A stretch of 64,000 nt of DNA from Artemisia argyi (taxonomy: Eukaryota; Streptophyta; Magnoliopsida; Asterales; Asteraceae): positions 39,171,459 to 39,235,458 of the forward strand of contig CM060697.1 of the NCBI GenBank assembly GCA_030686995.1, read 5' to 3'. The notes below the pieces were generated by a model. It saw nothing but the letters and a program-made list of their open reading frames with translations. It made no database searches and had not been told where the DNA came from. Numbering within the stretch: the first letter of the stretch is position 1; each line of letters opens with the position of its first letter. The translations under genes and the position numbers were made by a program. This document shows positions 11,466 through 23,200 of the stretch, in pieces.

Positions 11466-12066
11466 GGGATATTATGAGAAGGGTTCTTAAAATGAGAAAG
11501 ACAGGAACATGTGTCACTTTGCCACATAATCATGCCACATCATATGACATGTGTCACCCCATCCCCAACCCCCACCAACCCCCCTCCGCGAAATTTTTTT
11601 TTCTTCCCGCCAAAAAAAAAATTTTTTTGGGGCAAAAATTTTTTTTCCCCAAAAATTTTTCCCGCCAAAATTACTGTATCACGGTTATAAAGTTACTGTA
11701 TCACATTTATAACTGTGATGCAGTAACCTTTTATACTGCATCACATTTACAAAGTTACTGCATCATATTTATGATGCAGTAACCGTGATGCAGTAACAGT
11801 GAGACAGGAAACGTGATGCAATAACCGATATGCAAAAAAATCATAAGTGTGATGTAGTAACCGTCATGTAGTAAATTTTGGCAGGAAAAAAAAAATTTTG
11901 CCCAATAAAAAAAATTTGGCCGCAATTTTTTTTTCGGCGGGGGGGGGGGGGGGGGGCGGAGGGGTTGGTGGTGACACATGTCATATGATGTGCCATGGGG
12001 ATGACACATGTCACTCTCACAATCCTTCCTACCCTTCTCATTTTAAGCCCCTTCTCATTCTATCCC
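11466..12066. mobile_element. Foldback/MITE-like element with long imperfect inverted arms
   Basis: The left end GGGATATTATGAGAAGGG (11466) matches the reverse complement of the right end (GGGATAGAATGAGAAGGGG, ending 12066). The arms continue with AAAATGAGAA, GACACATGTCA-type palindromes, a CCACCAACCCCC block and CCGCC/A-T homopolymer blocks for about 200 bp on each side. The 180-bp core is built from GTTACTGCATCAC and its reverse complement, at least six copies. No ORF of coding character is present. Both flanks are TA-rich; target duplication is unclear. Confidence 0.75.
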
Positions 12067-12110
12067 TACCATATATATACACACACACACACACACATTA
12101 TATATAACAG
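12067..12110. repeat. TA/AC microsatellite
   Basis: Short (TA)n-(AC)n-(TA)n tract directly after the foldback element. Confidence 0.9.
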
Positions 12111-12555
12111 GAGGCGTTTGACCATCATAATGCCAAATAAGCACATTTTAGTCCATGTCATCAGATTTTCGCTACCTAAGCAACTAATTCACTGAAAAAT
12201 TCGTATTTAATGTACAGTCAAAAAAATGTAACTAATATGGTTCGAACATGGGATCTCTACTAACAATAATAAACATCTCAGCCACTGGAACAATGGAACT
12301 TTTGTTATTTTCTTTTCAAGTCAAAATTGATAAAGCCACATAAACTATTATTTCAACAATAACAAAACCAAAAGCATAAGTAACTCAAAACAATACCTAA
12401 AAACCCTAAATCAAAACAGACCCACACAAATATACGTTTCCATCCTTCTTCTCTGAAACCCTAAACCAAATCATTTTTTTTCTTGGAGGTAGGTGATGAT
12501 TAGTACAATTTTTTTAAACCTAACAATATTGTAAACCTAATCATTACGTGTTTTC
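12111..12555. other. No gene seen; leader-like A-rich sequence
   Basis: Contains 'aaaccctaaa' phrases near 12400-12470 like those of plant 5' leaders. No ORF or domain recognised. Confidence 0.4.
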
Positions 12556-12559
12556 TTCC

Positions 12560-13118
12560 ACAGGTGGTCTTCGTATGAAGTCTTCATTAGGTATGTTTTT
12601 GGTTCTTAAATATATTTATGTTCCTAAATTCTTTATTGATCTTATAATATTGCCACAAAAACCCTACTCAGCGAAAGCATGAAGAGCATGTAGATTCACT
12701 AGATAAACAACTTAGTCAGCTTCAAAGCTCCACTTCAGGAAAAGGAGCAGGTTGTTTCAGAATCTGCTTATTTGCTTTTCTGTTAATGATGATTTGTTGT
12801 ATAGGAGATGTGCAGGCAATATATGTGAGACTACCGTTAGGACTCACATATGCATTAAAGAAAAGTATGTGTGAACGTGAGACCTTTTCTTCTTTTAATA
12901 AACTAAATGGCCTATTGGTAATAAATTACTGCTATAGTGGTAATTGCTTTTGTTGATGATATTTTTATAGGTTAATAAGCAACAAGAACAAGAAGAAGCA
13001 ATGCTATGTGGAAAACAGATGTCCTACAAGCTATTGAAGGCTAATGTCGATGAGGATAACATGGGCTTTGGTTTTGTTGGCACCCTTCTTATCGAGATAA
13101 ATAATGGGTATTCTCAGT
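12560..13118 (+). pseudogene. Unidentified exon-like segments of a host-gene fragment
   Basis: Four short open segments follow AG acceptors: about 12565-12590; about 12672-12750 (reads EEHVDSLDKQLSQLQSS, probable coiled coil); about 12805-12864 (DVQAIYVRLPLGLTYALKK); and about 12971-13108 (MLCGKQMSYKLLKANVDEDN then MGFGFVGTLL), ending before GT. The order and splice-like borders suggest one gene's exons in order, but I do not recognise the family and see no start. They sit just upstream of the alpha-N-acetylglucosaminidase exons and probably belong to the same gene-fragment cluster. Confidence 0.35.
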
Positions 13119-13130
13119 TGCTCATTTGCT

Positions 13131-13197
13131 CTGTATGATGTTTTAGTATGCATTCATGGTTGCTCTATATGATGTTTTAGTATGCATTCATGGATTC
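13131..13197. repeat. Tandem duplication, unit about 33 bp
   Basis: Two adjacent copies of CTCT(G/A)TATGATGTTTTAG continuing TATGCATTCATGG, differing at few positions. Confidence 0.9.
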
Positions 13198-13553
13198 TGA
13201 TTGGGTGTACTGATTAGTCGTATATTTTTTGGTCGAATTCGTAAGGGTTACAACAATGATTTTGGTATGGCAATATGGACACAATCTAGATACAAGTCTT
13301 AGAAGGAGCTTTCATAGTAAGTGTCCTCACGTTTACAGATTGTACACTTCTTATTCTTTGCCTAAATTGTAAAAAGCTACACCTATAGAATTTGTCGCTT
13401 CATTTTCTTAAAATAACTAAGAAACTAATTATCACATATTCGAATAGCAGAAGCACATCAAAATACTATTCCTTGTGTTGTTACAGATTATCATCTGATT
13501 TTGATTATTTTGTATCACCTAATTTAGTTTTAACCATTTGACTAAAATACTAG
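13198..13553. other. Intron-like sequence, no gene assigned
   Basis: A short open piece (YNNDFGMAIWTQSRYKS, near 13250) is not assignable. Confidence 0.35.
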
Positions 13554-13853
13554 GATGTTTGTGGTGGAAAGAGCTCTTTATAGGTCACAAATTACGAGAA
13601 TCCAAGCAATGGGTCCCTAGAGATAGTGTACATATAAGCTACTTATTGCCCCCAATCATCTTATTCTCCATATCAAATCTACATGATGCTCAATAACATT
13701 AAAGACCATAACATTTTCAGGGTCCAAGGCACTACAGCTGTTGAAATAGCATCCGGCCTCCATTGTTACATAAAGTACTTATGTGGTGCTCATGTGTCAT
13801 GGGATAAGACAGGTGGTGTTCAGTTAGCTTCTGTCCCTCCACCCGGTAGCTTT
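13554..13853 (+). pseudogene. Alpha-N-acetylglucosaminidase (NAGLU-type, GH89) gene fragment, 5' part
   Basis: GH89 enzymes hydrolyse terminal N-acetylglucosamine in vacuole/lysosome glycans. The exon piece at 13554-13625 reads DVCGGKSSL, a TAG stop, then VTNYENPSNGSLEI. After an intron with acceptor ...TTTTCAG at 13720, the next exon reads [20 protein letters not shown] and continues [19 protein letters not shown]. Conserved tryptophans of this region are replaced (GLHCY, KYLCG). The exon is cut at 13853 by the copia element and resumes after it at 27377, with GCTTT duplicated. The first exon lacks its start region. The nonsense codon is independent of the insertion. Confidence 0.8.
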
Positions 13854-14305
13854 TGTAGGATCTACACTTGATAGATCTCGAGCCTATAGATCGTTAGTCT
13901 ACTAATGTAATCACTAGCAAACTAAATAGACAATATCTGTTAGCTTATACTTATTGCGGAATATAAATATAAATTTGTATGCTAAACTTTGATCCTCTAT
14001 GGATTGATATTATTCACTAATAATTGTTTTGAAACTCGTACATAATACAATATCCTTGGGTTCCTTATATACTAGTTGAAACCCTAAATTCTTCTACAAG
14101 AAACGTATAAACATAATACTCTAGAAAATATTCTACATATCTTATCTATAAATAACTAACTTCTATCTACGGATTAACTATATCCGTAGTAACACTATTC
14201 TTCAGCCGAAACTATTCTTCACCAGAAACCAGTATATGCTTCCGCAGAAACCTGTCAGCTAAATCTTCAGCAGTATCTAAATATTGACTTCACTAATTTC
14301 TTACA
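13854..14305 (-). repeat. 3' LTR of the copia element (452 bp)
   Basis: Read on the - strand it begins TGTAAGAAATTAG and ends GATCCTACA, so TG...CA ends are present. It carries a 17-bp extra segment near 14205-14225 relative to its partner. Confidence 0.93.
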
Positions 14306-14318
14306 ATCCTCCCCTAAT
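14306..14318 (-). promoter_or_regulatory. Polypurine tract
   Basis: The - strand reads ATTAGGGGAGGAT immediately before the 3' LTR, the plus-strand primer site. Confidence 0.85.
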
Positions 14319-14539
14319 CTTGAAGTTGACATGGTTAACTCCAAGATTCTTGATAGATCTTCAAAGGCAAGAAGAAGAGGATTGAGGATGAACTTCAGCA
14401 GCAAAAAATCTTGATCAGCAGGACCTCAATGATCAGCAACAAGTTAAAAAGCACCATTCTTTGCAGCAACAAATGACCAAATGTACATCAAAACATATTA
14501 GTTTCATAATATTCTCATCACATCCAGGTGGGTTAACTC

Positions 14540-15020
14540 CTGTGAGAGGTGAATCATTGAAAATAATGGATTTGATGTCTCTTTTCCAATAGCCATTACT
14601 ACTGGAGTAGCCAAATGTTTCAGTTCATAAACTATGGTACACTGATGACCATATGATTTTTAGCAAGTCATCAGCTATAAATGGATTTGATATGTCTTTA
14701 CCTGTAGCCGTTTGCTCAGGACTAGTCAATTATTGGATGAAAAATCATCTTGGTCAATTGAATACCAAATATGGTTTGCCACTGCCTTTACCACAAGCCA
14801 TACTCTTGTGGGCTAGCCAATTATTGGGAATCCATAAAGGAAAAATCCATGGTCAATTAAACAACCATCCAACTCTCAGTTGTTAAGCATGGGTGAGTTG
14901 AGTACCCAATAGTTTTTAGCAAACTATTACAGCTATCAACAGATTTGACTTGTCTTTACCAAAGCTGTACCCTTTGGACTAGCCAACTTTTTGATGGAAT
15001 AGTCAACATCAGGTAAGTTG
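14540..15020. repeat. Degenerate direct repeats in the element's 3' untranslated region
   Basis: About four diverged units, starting near 14568, 14684, 14777 and 14943. They share GATTTGA-(A/T)TGTCTTTACC, then TAGCC and GGACTAGCCAA-T-TTGG. They lie between the extra ORF and the PPT, where Sireviruses are known to carry repeated motifs. Confidence 0.65.
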
Positions 15021-15285
15021 ATAACCAGAGAAGGTGTGGAAATAACCAACACCAAATCCTGCAAACAACATACACAAAACTATACAAATCTGTTAGGGTT
15101 TTTTTATTTTTTTTTATTATTATTTTTTTTTTATAATAATAAAGAAAAAAAGAAAGAAAATAAAGAAATATACAACAAAATACCATACCAATACCCAATC
15201 ATTCCAGACAAGTTTCAATATGAACACCATGCTTAGTTTTTAGTTCCATTTTAACCAAAATACTCCTCTTGATAGCCCGAATCAA

Positions 15286-18200
15286 TTATTCAGCCATATG
15301 CATATCATTCCCAATCATATCCAGAGGAACAGTGAGTTTCACTTCCAGTAGTTGGTTCATAATACCTATGGTGATTGGATATATCACATCTGCCCAACAA
15401 TACAAGGTTTTGCCAGTGGTAGTGATGATCATATGAACATCAGGCAGAGGAAAGTACTTCCAAGTATCAACTACCCAATTCTTCTGACCTTTCCACACAT
15501 GAAATCCAGTACCAGTAAAAAGATGAGAATCACAAAGCACTTGTAAGTCTCCCAGCAAAAACATACCAATCCCTTCAGGTTGATGAGACTTATAATGAGT
15601 TACAACCCATCCATATAAGGAAAGAATGTCTTTCCTATCCACCATATGTAAAATCTGACTCAGAAAAGTAAATTCTTTGGTGGAACCATCTTGTCTGTGA
15701 AGTACAGTGACTTGTCCTTGACCAGTTGGAGATTCAATAAGTTCCCATTTAACTACTCTCTCCTAAACAACAGGATTGTCATCATCAGAATCAAAGTCAA
15801 TGAAAGTACTATCCTTGGGTGATTCACCCTTAGAAGCCTTTCTCTTCTTAGCAACAGTCTTCTTCCTAGTACCAGGGGTAGAAGGAGTAACAAGTGGGGG
15901 ATCATCAGAGGTCTCATCAGTGGGAACTGGTTCTGAAGCATCAGGAGATACACTCTTTGGATCTTCAGAAGGAATAGATTCTGAATCTTTAGGAACATCT
16001 GCTGAAGCATCAGGAGAAACATCTTTTTGATCTTCAGTAGGAATAGGTTCAGTGGTAGGAGCTTCAATGGAAACAGACTCTGGAACTACAGGAACAACTG
16101 ATGAAGCATCAATAGTAGTAGAAGAAGATCTACCAACAGCTGAAGGTTCAGAAGGCTCCACAGCTGTATCAGCAGCAATATCAGTAGATGGTGAAGGAAC
16201 AACATCATGAGAGTCATCAACCTGAGTTAACACTGAAGGACAATGAATATGCTCTTGAGCACCAAATGAAGACTCATTAGATTCTTTGGGCTGATCAGCA
16301 GAATCATCAAGCCTGATCCTCTATGCAACAGGTTTACCAATAAGCCTGCCACGCTTCTCTAAGACATCTGGAACATTAATACCTGAGGAATGAATATTAG
16401 AGATGATCTTGTCATAGTAGGAAGTGAGCCGAGTATCCGAAAATCCCCAAACTTTCTTTTGAGTCCATCCTGATCCAAACATAGAACACCCTTGATTCTT
16501 GACAAAATTCCTCATATACTTTTTACTATCTCCTTTTGTCCATGGCCTGTCCCTTAGCTCTTTAGCTTTTCTCTCTGCCTCAGCTTGCCTCTGTAACTTA
16601 GCTCTTTCAACCATCCTTTTAGCAAAATCAGTCTCATGATAATCAACTCCAAGTATAGATTTTGCCAAATCAGGCTTAGCAGAGACTTGAGAAGCCAAAT
16701 GTTCCCATTGTTCAACAGATAAACTCTTAGCAATTTCATCTAACTCCTTTTGTCTTTCAGCAGGTAGTGTTTGAGTAAGTGGAGGACCCATTTGATCCAA
16801 ATCAGCCTGTATCTTCCTAGCAAGTTCCTCAGATGCCTTCATATCCAAATCCCTCTTAGTCTTTGCAACCTCCTCTTTAGCTTGTAATTGTTCTGCAAGC
16901 AATTCACTAAGTTTTTCATTAGCTATTTCCTGCTTAGTTTTCTCTCTATAGGGAATGTCTTGAGCAACCAAAATAGACTTTCCTTTATCTTTCTGAGTGG
17001 AAGTAGCTTCAGGAGGAACAGAATGCTGATCAGTAGTATCTTGTGCTGGAGAACCATCAGGACAATCAACATGCAAATCTGTCGGTTCATCAGCAGGAAC
17101 TTCCATTGGCATTGGATCAGCTGATGTTGTCTTGTCAGATGATACCACATATTCCTTTCCAGCAACAAAGAATGTATCTGCTGATTGAGAAGCATCAGCA
17201 GTAGTCTTTTCAGCAGGAACATCACTGGTTGATTCATTCCCTTGAAGATTAGCATCAGCATCTGTCATAAGAATCTCATCAGCACTAGACACTTTAGAAG
17301 ATTCAACAGCTTTCTTTGCCAAATATTGTCTTCTACTTCTTCTGCTGAAATGAATTATCTGCTTGGGTTGTGAAACTTCAGCAACTTTGGGAGAAGAAGC
17401 ATGAGTTTGTCTGGCAACTTCAGCCAAAATCTCAAGAGAATCTAAATTATCCTCCTTAGGCACTTCAGCAGCATCTGTCACAATCTTTCTTTTCTTCTGC
17501 TGATCAAGTTGTGCCTCCAAATCCTGAACCCTGCTTTTCAGCATGTCAATCTCACCACCAAGAGTAGATTTGGTATCTGCAAGCTTCTTTTGAAGATCAT
17601 CAGTCTTTCTAATATACCTGCAAAGTAAATCATGTACAGAAGTGAGAGTAACAGGGTCCTCTGCTCCACCAACAGATTGCTCAGTGATAAAAGGAGCTTC
17701 ATTGAACCTAGCAGGAGAAACAGACATATGTACAACATTGGGAGAGCCTTCATCATATGGCTCTCTCACAGGACTGGTGTGGGTAGTTTAGTAATCTCAG
17801 GCTCAAGAGGTGCATGTACTTGTGTACCAAGAGACTGAATTGTCTCTGCAACCTCAGGAGTAAGCTCAACAGGAGCAACATGAGATGGTGATGGAACAGG
17901 ACTAGGTGACAGAGGTAAAGGGGAAGGTGGAGGTTGGTCAGAAGAAACAGGCAATGGTTCAGCAGTTGTAGATGGCTCTCCCTCATTTACCACTGAAGGA
18001 TTACCATCAACAGAAACACCAGAAGATGATGGATTACCATCATCAGCAGCAGGTTGAGAGGGCATATCACCAGTAGCATCACCCTCATCTACATCATCAT
18101 TGCCATGTGGCAACAAAGCAGCTAACAGAGGGCGATGTACCCCATCATAGTTAGTTTTCATAGAGGCAAATAACTTTGAACCAAGACTCAAACACATAGT

Positions 18201-18816
18201 TAGTTTGCATAGAGGTAAATAACTTTTGTAGAAACCTAGGGTACATTAAAAACTTATGTGTTTGCTTCTCAACATTTTCTAGCATATTGTTAAAAATAAA
18301 CTTTGAGAAATTATAAGTTAACCCTTTAGAAAGACAGACAATACCACAGCCCAATTGGGTAGAGAACTGATCCCAGCCACCAGACTTGTTGCTAATACAT
18401 TGGAGCAGCAAATGCACCAAATACCTCCACTTGGGACAGAACTGATTCTTAAGCCACTTAGTTGTGTCAGTGCTTTGATAACTAGCTTCCCTCAACCCAG
18501 CAAGTATCTCTTCAGTGTTGGAGTGAAAAACACCATTCTCATCATCCAACTGAAGCTTTGTCCTTATCAAACTTTCAGTCACCACATACTCATTTCCATC
18601 AGTATCAGCCATGATCTCTATGTCAGATCTTTTCCTAGCAGATGCCCAAAATTGCTTCACCATAGATTCATATATCACATTTGGAGAATGTGTTAAAGCA
18701 TAATGAATCTTTGAACGCTGTAGAAACTCCACCATTGAATCAAACAGTTCCTGTCCTTTAACCTTTTTCAGAATAGCAAACTTGTTATGATCTTTCTTGA
18801 ATTGAAGTCGTGCCAT
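15286..18816 (-). pseudogene. Extra ORF downstream of RNase H (often annotated 'synaptobrevin, longin-like'), broken
   Basis: Function unknown; such ORFs recur in large Asteraceae copia elements and have been called envelope-like. Start: ATG at 18816 (MARLQFKKDHNKFAILKKV). The N-terminal block (about residues 1-200) has YALTHSPNVIYESMVKQFW, GGWDQFSTQLGCGIVCLSKG and KFLMYPRFLQKL. Next come a Pro/Ser/Thr/acidic linker, a coiled-coil region (LRKKL/KTKRDLDMKASEELARK type), a second acidic linker and a C-terminal domain (GIGMFLLGDLQVLCDSHLFT) ending at 15286. Breaks: a 49-bp-spaced direct repeat at 18146-18226 shifts frame, a further frame change sits near 17766, and there are TAG codons at about 16321 and 15763. 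I see no obvious signal peptide or membrane span, which argues against a fusion-type envelope. Confidence 0.7.
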
Positions 18817-19259
18817 TTGTATGATTTGATAGAGACGGTTATGAATTATGCAAATTAGTGATGGGTTTAAATTGAGTGATGGGGGAATAATTTAGTTTTG
18901 GCGAAGATTTGCAAAGTAGGTTATAAAAGGAAGTTCCCCAATCGTGGTCAAAAATTATCGGAACAAATCGTTGACCATATCTGACGTGGAAAGTGGTTCC
19001 ATTCAATTTCAAAATTACCCTTCAGCAGAAACGAAAGTCTATCTGCTTATGGATGGTCAATCAGCAGAAACCAATCAAGAGAAAAAATATCTTCAGTGAA
19101 TATCTTGATTTTCACTGTGCCACCCAACTCGCATTAATGATCATAAAGCCTTGACTTCGCCTATTTAATAACCCCAAAATCACACTTTTCAGATATCAAT
19201 TACCCCCAAATCATATCAAAACCCTAATTTCACAACTAACCCTAATTCTTCACCAAATA
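18817..19259. promoter_or_regulatory. Divergent, promoter-like gap between the extra ORF and the antisense ORF
   Basis: The gap has TATA-like sequences at 18921-18930 (TTATAAAAGG) and 19159-19168 (CTATTTAATAA type). It also has TTGACC near 18972 (W-box core), an ACGT core in TGACGTGG near 18981, and plant-leader-like 'aaccctaatt' phrases directly before 19260. It sits head-to-head between an ORF starting leftward at 18816 and one starting rightward at 19260. Activity is inferred, not shown. Confidence 0.45.
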
Positions 19260-19694
19260 ATGTCTTCTAAACCTGAAATCATCGATCTAACCTCCTCATC
19301 TTCCTCCTCTTCATCATCAGAGGATCTTCCACTTTATCCTTCTGAATTAGATGATTCAGATTATGCTAGAGAGATGGAGAGACGGTGGAATGCACTGGAG
19401 AGGGGTGAACCAAGCAATGCCCCCATTCCTGCTGAGAGACAATATGTCTCTCCCTTCATCTTTACTTCTGATGAAGATTCTTCAGAGGATGAAGACGAAG
19501 ATCCATCATTCCTTCCTCCTTCCACACCAGAGAGATCCCAACCAAGGCCAAGGAAGAGGAATCCATCTCTTCCAACATCACGGGGTGTGATGTTGGGTCT
19601 TCCTGCTCCAGAATCTGGTGCTTCATACCATGGACACAGGGGAAAGGGCAAGAAGGCAGAGGTGGTGGGTAAGGGGAAAGGGAAAATGGAGTAG
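19260..19694 (+). CDS. Antisense ORF inside the copia element, unknown function (144 aa)
   Basis: Intact ORF on the strand opposite to gag-pol. Residues 10-20 are a serine run, followed by an acidic stretch (DEDSSEDEDEDPSF around residue 72), a proline/arginine part (PERSQPRPRKRNP), and a glycine/lysine-rich tail (HRGKGKKAEVVGKGKGKME). Low complexity and charge segregation suggest a disordered nuclear-type protein, but no family is recognised. It has a plausible leader upstream, and the AT-rich 300 bp downstream resembles a 3' UTR ('gaaattgaatgtaagctg'). Antisense ORFs between RT and the 3' LTR are known in some plant LTR elements; whether this one is made is unknown. Confidence 0.5.
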   Translation: MSSKPEIIDLTSSSSSSSSSEDLPLYPSELDDSDYAREMERRWNALERGEPSNAPIPAERQYVSPFIFTSDEDSSEDEDEDPSFLPPSTPERSQPRPRKRNPSLPTSRGVMLGLPAPESGASYHGHRGKGKKAEVVGKGKGKME

Positions 19695-20292
19695 TTGATG
19701 ATGGAATGTTGCGAAGGACCAAAGATGTAAAACTAGGTTCTTGAGCATCTTCTTGCCTTGAACTAAAGATATAAAACTCGGTTCTTGAGCATCTTCGTCG
19801 TCATCATCATCATTCTTCTCTTTCCATTTTCACCTTCAGCTTCTTCATCATACTGGTCATGCATATCCACCAGCCCTTTTGTAATAGATGATAGAAGCTT
19901 AGTATTAGTTTGGTAGACTTAGTGTAGGAATGATCTTTGTATTCCACTTTGAAATTGAATGTAAGCTGTAAATTGTTTCTTGAATGAATGAACATCTTTC
20001 CTTATTTGTCAATTCTTGTGTATTACTTCAGTAGAAGCAATGTGTTTCAGTATGATTGACTCTTCAGTAGAAACAATGCTCAGCAAACATGATCCACATT
20101 CCTTTAGAAAACATCTCTTGGTGAAAAACACATAAAGATCAGCAACTTCACATAAGGACATTCTGCAAAATCTTACAGAAACATTAGTATATTAGTGTTA
20201 GCAATAATCAATAATATACAAATAATATACAAAGTATACAACATCAATAACAATCTTCCTCAAAGGCATATGCCTCCCCTCAAACATAGCAT
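19695..20292. other. Spacer within the copia element
   Basis: Two near-identical phrases 'tcttgagcatcttc' at about 19740 and 19786 mark a short local duplication. TCAGTAGAA(A/G)CAATG occurs near 20029 and 20066. No coding signal on the - strand. Confidence 0.5.
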
Positions 20293-23200
20293 TCAAGGGT
20301 TAACCATCCCAATATGGACAACTAAGTGATTAAACCTAGGTCCATCAAAAGCTTTTGTTAATAAATCAGCTACATTATCATCAGTATGAATCTTAAGCAC
20401 CCGTATTAAATGTTTTTCATTTGCATCTCTTATAAAATGGTGCGTAATTTCAATATGTTTAGTTCTTTGATGAAAGACTGGATTTTTAACAATGGAAATG
20501 GTACTTTGATTATCAATATAGATTTTAGTTGTCATAAAGTTGAACCCATAATCCAGCATTTGATTCTGAATCCAGAGTACCTGACCACAACAATTAGCAG
20601 CAGCAACATATTCTGCTTCAGTAGAAGAGGTAGCCACAATGGTTTGTTTCTTGCACTGCCAAGAAATGAGTCTTCTACCAAGAAATTGACAACCTCCTGT
20701 TGTGGATTTCCTGTCCAAATTAGCCCCAGCATAGTCACTATCACTATATGCTTCCAGCATAAATGGTGAATCCCTTGGATACCAAAGACCTAACTTGGGT
20801 TGGCCTTTGAGATACTTGAAAATCTTTTTCACAGCATTTAGGTGGGAAGTAAATGGAGTGACTTGATGTCTTGAGCAAGCACTGACAGCAAAAGTGATGT
20901 CAAGCCTTGAAGCTGTGAGATACATGAGTGATCCAATCATGGATCTATATAGATGCACATTAACAGCTTCATCTTGTTCATTTGGATTTTTCAGCTTGGG
21001 AGGTTCATAGGGAGTGGTTGTAGTCCTCAAAAGTTCAAAGTCAAATTTTTTCAAGATATCTTTCACATATTTCTCCTGATGGATAAAAATCCCATCAGGT
21101 TGTTGTTTGACTTGTAGCCCCAAGAAAAATGTCAGTTTCCCTATTGCACTCATCTGAAATTCACCTTTCATTGAATCTTTAAATTCCCTGTACCATGCTT
21201 CCTTTGTGGAGCCAAAAATAATATCATCCACATAAACTTGTATTAAAATGATATCCCTGGAGTTTTTCTTGATGAAGAGAGTCTTGTCAATAGCTCCTCT
21301 TCTGTATCCATGTTCCAAAAGAAAGGTAGATAGCCTAGCATACCAGGCTCTTGGTGCTTGATGAAGGCCATAGAGTGCCTTGACAACCTTGTATACCTTC
21401 TGAGGATTTTGTGGGTCTTCAAAGCCTTGTGGTTGGGTGACATACACTTCCTCCTCAATCTTGCCATAGAGGAAGGCACTTTTTACATCCATCTGATATA
21501 CTACAAATCCCATGTATAAGGCAAAGGCAAAAAATAACCTAATTGCCTCCACTTTAGCAACAGGTCCAAAAACTTCAGTATAATCAATCCCTTCTTCTTG
21601 TCTGAAACCTTGAGCCACTAACCTTGCTTTATTTCTGACCACTATACCTCTTGCATCACTCTTGCACTTTAATATCCACTTGGTTCCAATAGCAATTTTA
21701 CCTGCAGGTAGATCAACAAGGACCTAAACATCTTGATTTTTGAATTGTTGCATCTCTTCCTGCATAGCTTCAACCCAACTAGGTTCACTCAAAGCTTGTT
21801 TAATGCTTGTTGGCTCTACTTGTGATAAGAAACAAGCAAACAGACAATGCTTCTGATCTGTGTGATTGTCTCTCTTCTGATTAGACACATATGTGAAAAA
21901 GGCACATTGACCAAACTGTGTCTGCTTTATAGCACTTCTGGTTAGAACCATAGCATTTGGATCACCAAGGACATTCTCTTGAGGATGAATGGTGTTAATC
22001 CTCTTAGTGGGAACAAGATTGACATCAACAGAGGTTTCAAGATTAGTCAAGGTTGGAGCAAAGTCTTCATCATAAGAAGCTGATTGAAAAATGCCAGCAC
22101 TTTGTTCATGGTTGCCAAGATCTGAGGGGCTGGGGAACCTGCCAAATGGTTCTTCTAAGCTAGTTGATGTAGCAGTGGAAATAGGTGTTGTTGCAGAAAT
22201 GCCTTCAGGAGAATTGGCAGCAGCTGCATCAGCAGATTCATCAGTAGAAATAGATTTTTTGCTGACATCAATAGCAGCTTGTTTCAAGAGTGCTTCAGTG
22301 TCTTGAGCAAATTCAATACCAATCCTTTTAGCTTCTTCAGCAGCTGCATGCTCTTGCTTTTTGAGTCTAGCAAGATCTTCTGCATAGGTTGAGTTTTCCA
22401 CAACATCAGCAGTTTTGGCATCAGAGGCTTTTGTGTTAGTAGTGGGACCTGCAACATGAATAGGGAGAGAAGATACAACAATAGTAGGTTCATCACATTC
22501 TGAATCACTGTCTGAGTCATCTTCCAGGGTACCTGCATTATTAGTAGGAGACACTTCTGTACCTGCAGAAGGGTTAGTTTTAAATCTTGTATACCCCAAA
22601 TGATCTGTCAAGTAATCAAGGTCAAAATACCATTCATGACCTTTACCCTGAGTATTTTCATTGCCCTCCAGAAATTTCAGGTTAAGAGTCTCTTCAATTT
22701 TCTTTGCAGCCAAATTATATACCCTGTAAGCCTTGCTATGAGCTGAGTAACCAACAATGTACCCTTCAGCAGCTTTTTCTTCAAATTTGCCTAAGTGATC
22801 ACTTGTATTCAGAATAGTCACTTGACATCCAAAAGGTTTCAAGTATACAATGGTAGGTTTCTTCCCTGTCAAAAGCTCATAAGGTGTCTTATTGTGAGGT
22901 TTAGTAATCAACACCCTATTAAGCACATAACAAGCAGTGCCAACTGCTTCAGTCCAAAACATAGTGGGAAGCTTAGAGTCAGCAAGCATAGATCTTGCAT
23001 CCTCTATCAGGGTCCTATTATTCCTTTCTGCAACTCCATTCTGTTGTGGAGTCCTGGGATTGCTGTAGTCCCTCTTTATACCCTTTAACCCATAGAGTTC
23101 AATAAGATTGGCATTTTTGAACTCTGTCCCATTGTCACACCTTATACCTTTGATCTTCTTGTTAAGTTGGTTTTCAATGAGGGCCACAAATTCTTTAAGT

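Noticed and set aside
11277..11782. ORFs across the TA repeat and foldback arms
   Set aside because: Microsatellite and inverted-repeat translation; no domain and wrong context.
19351..19722. ORFs overlapping the antisense ORF in other frames and on the opposite strand
   Set aside because: Shadow frames of the serine/acidic-rich 144-aa ORF; no start context or domain.
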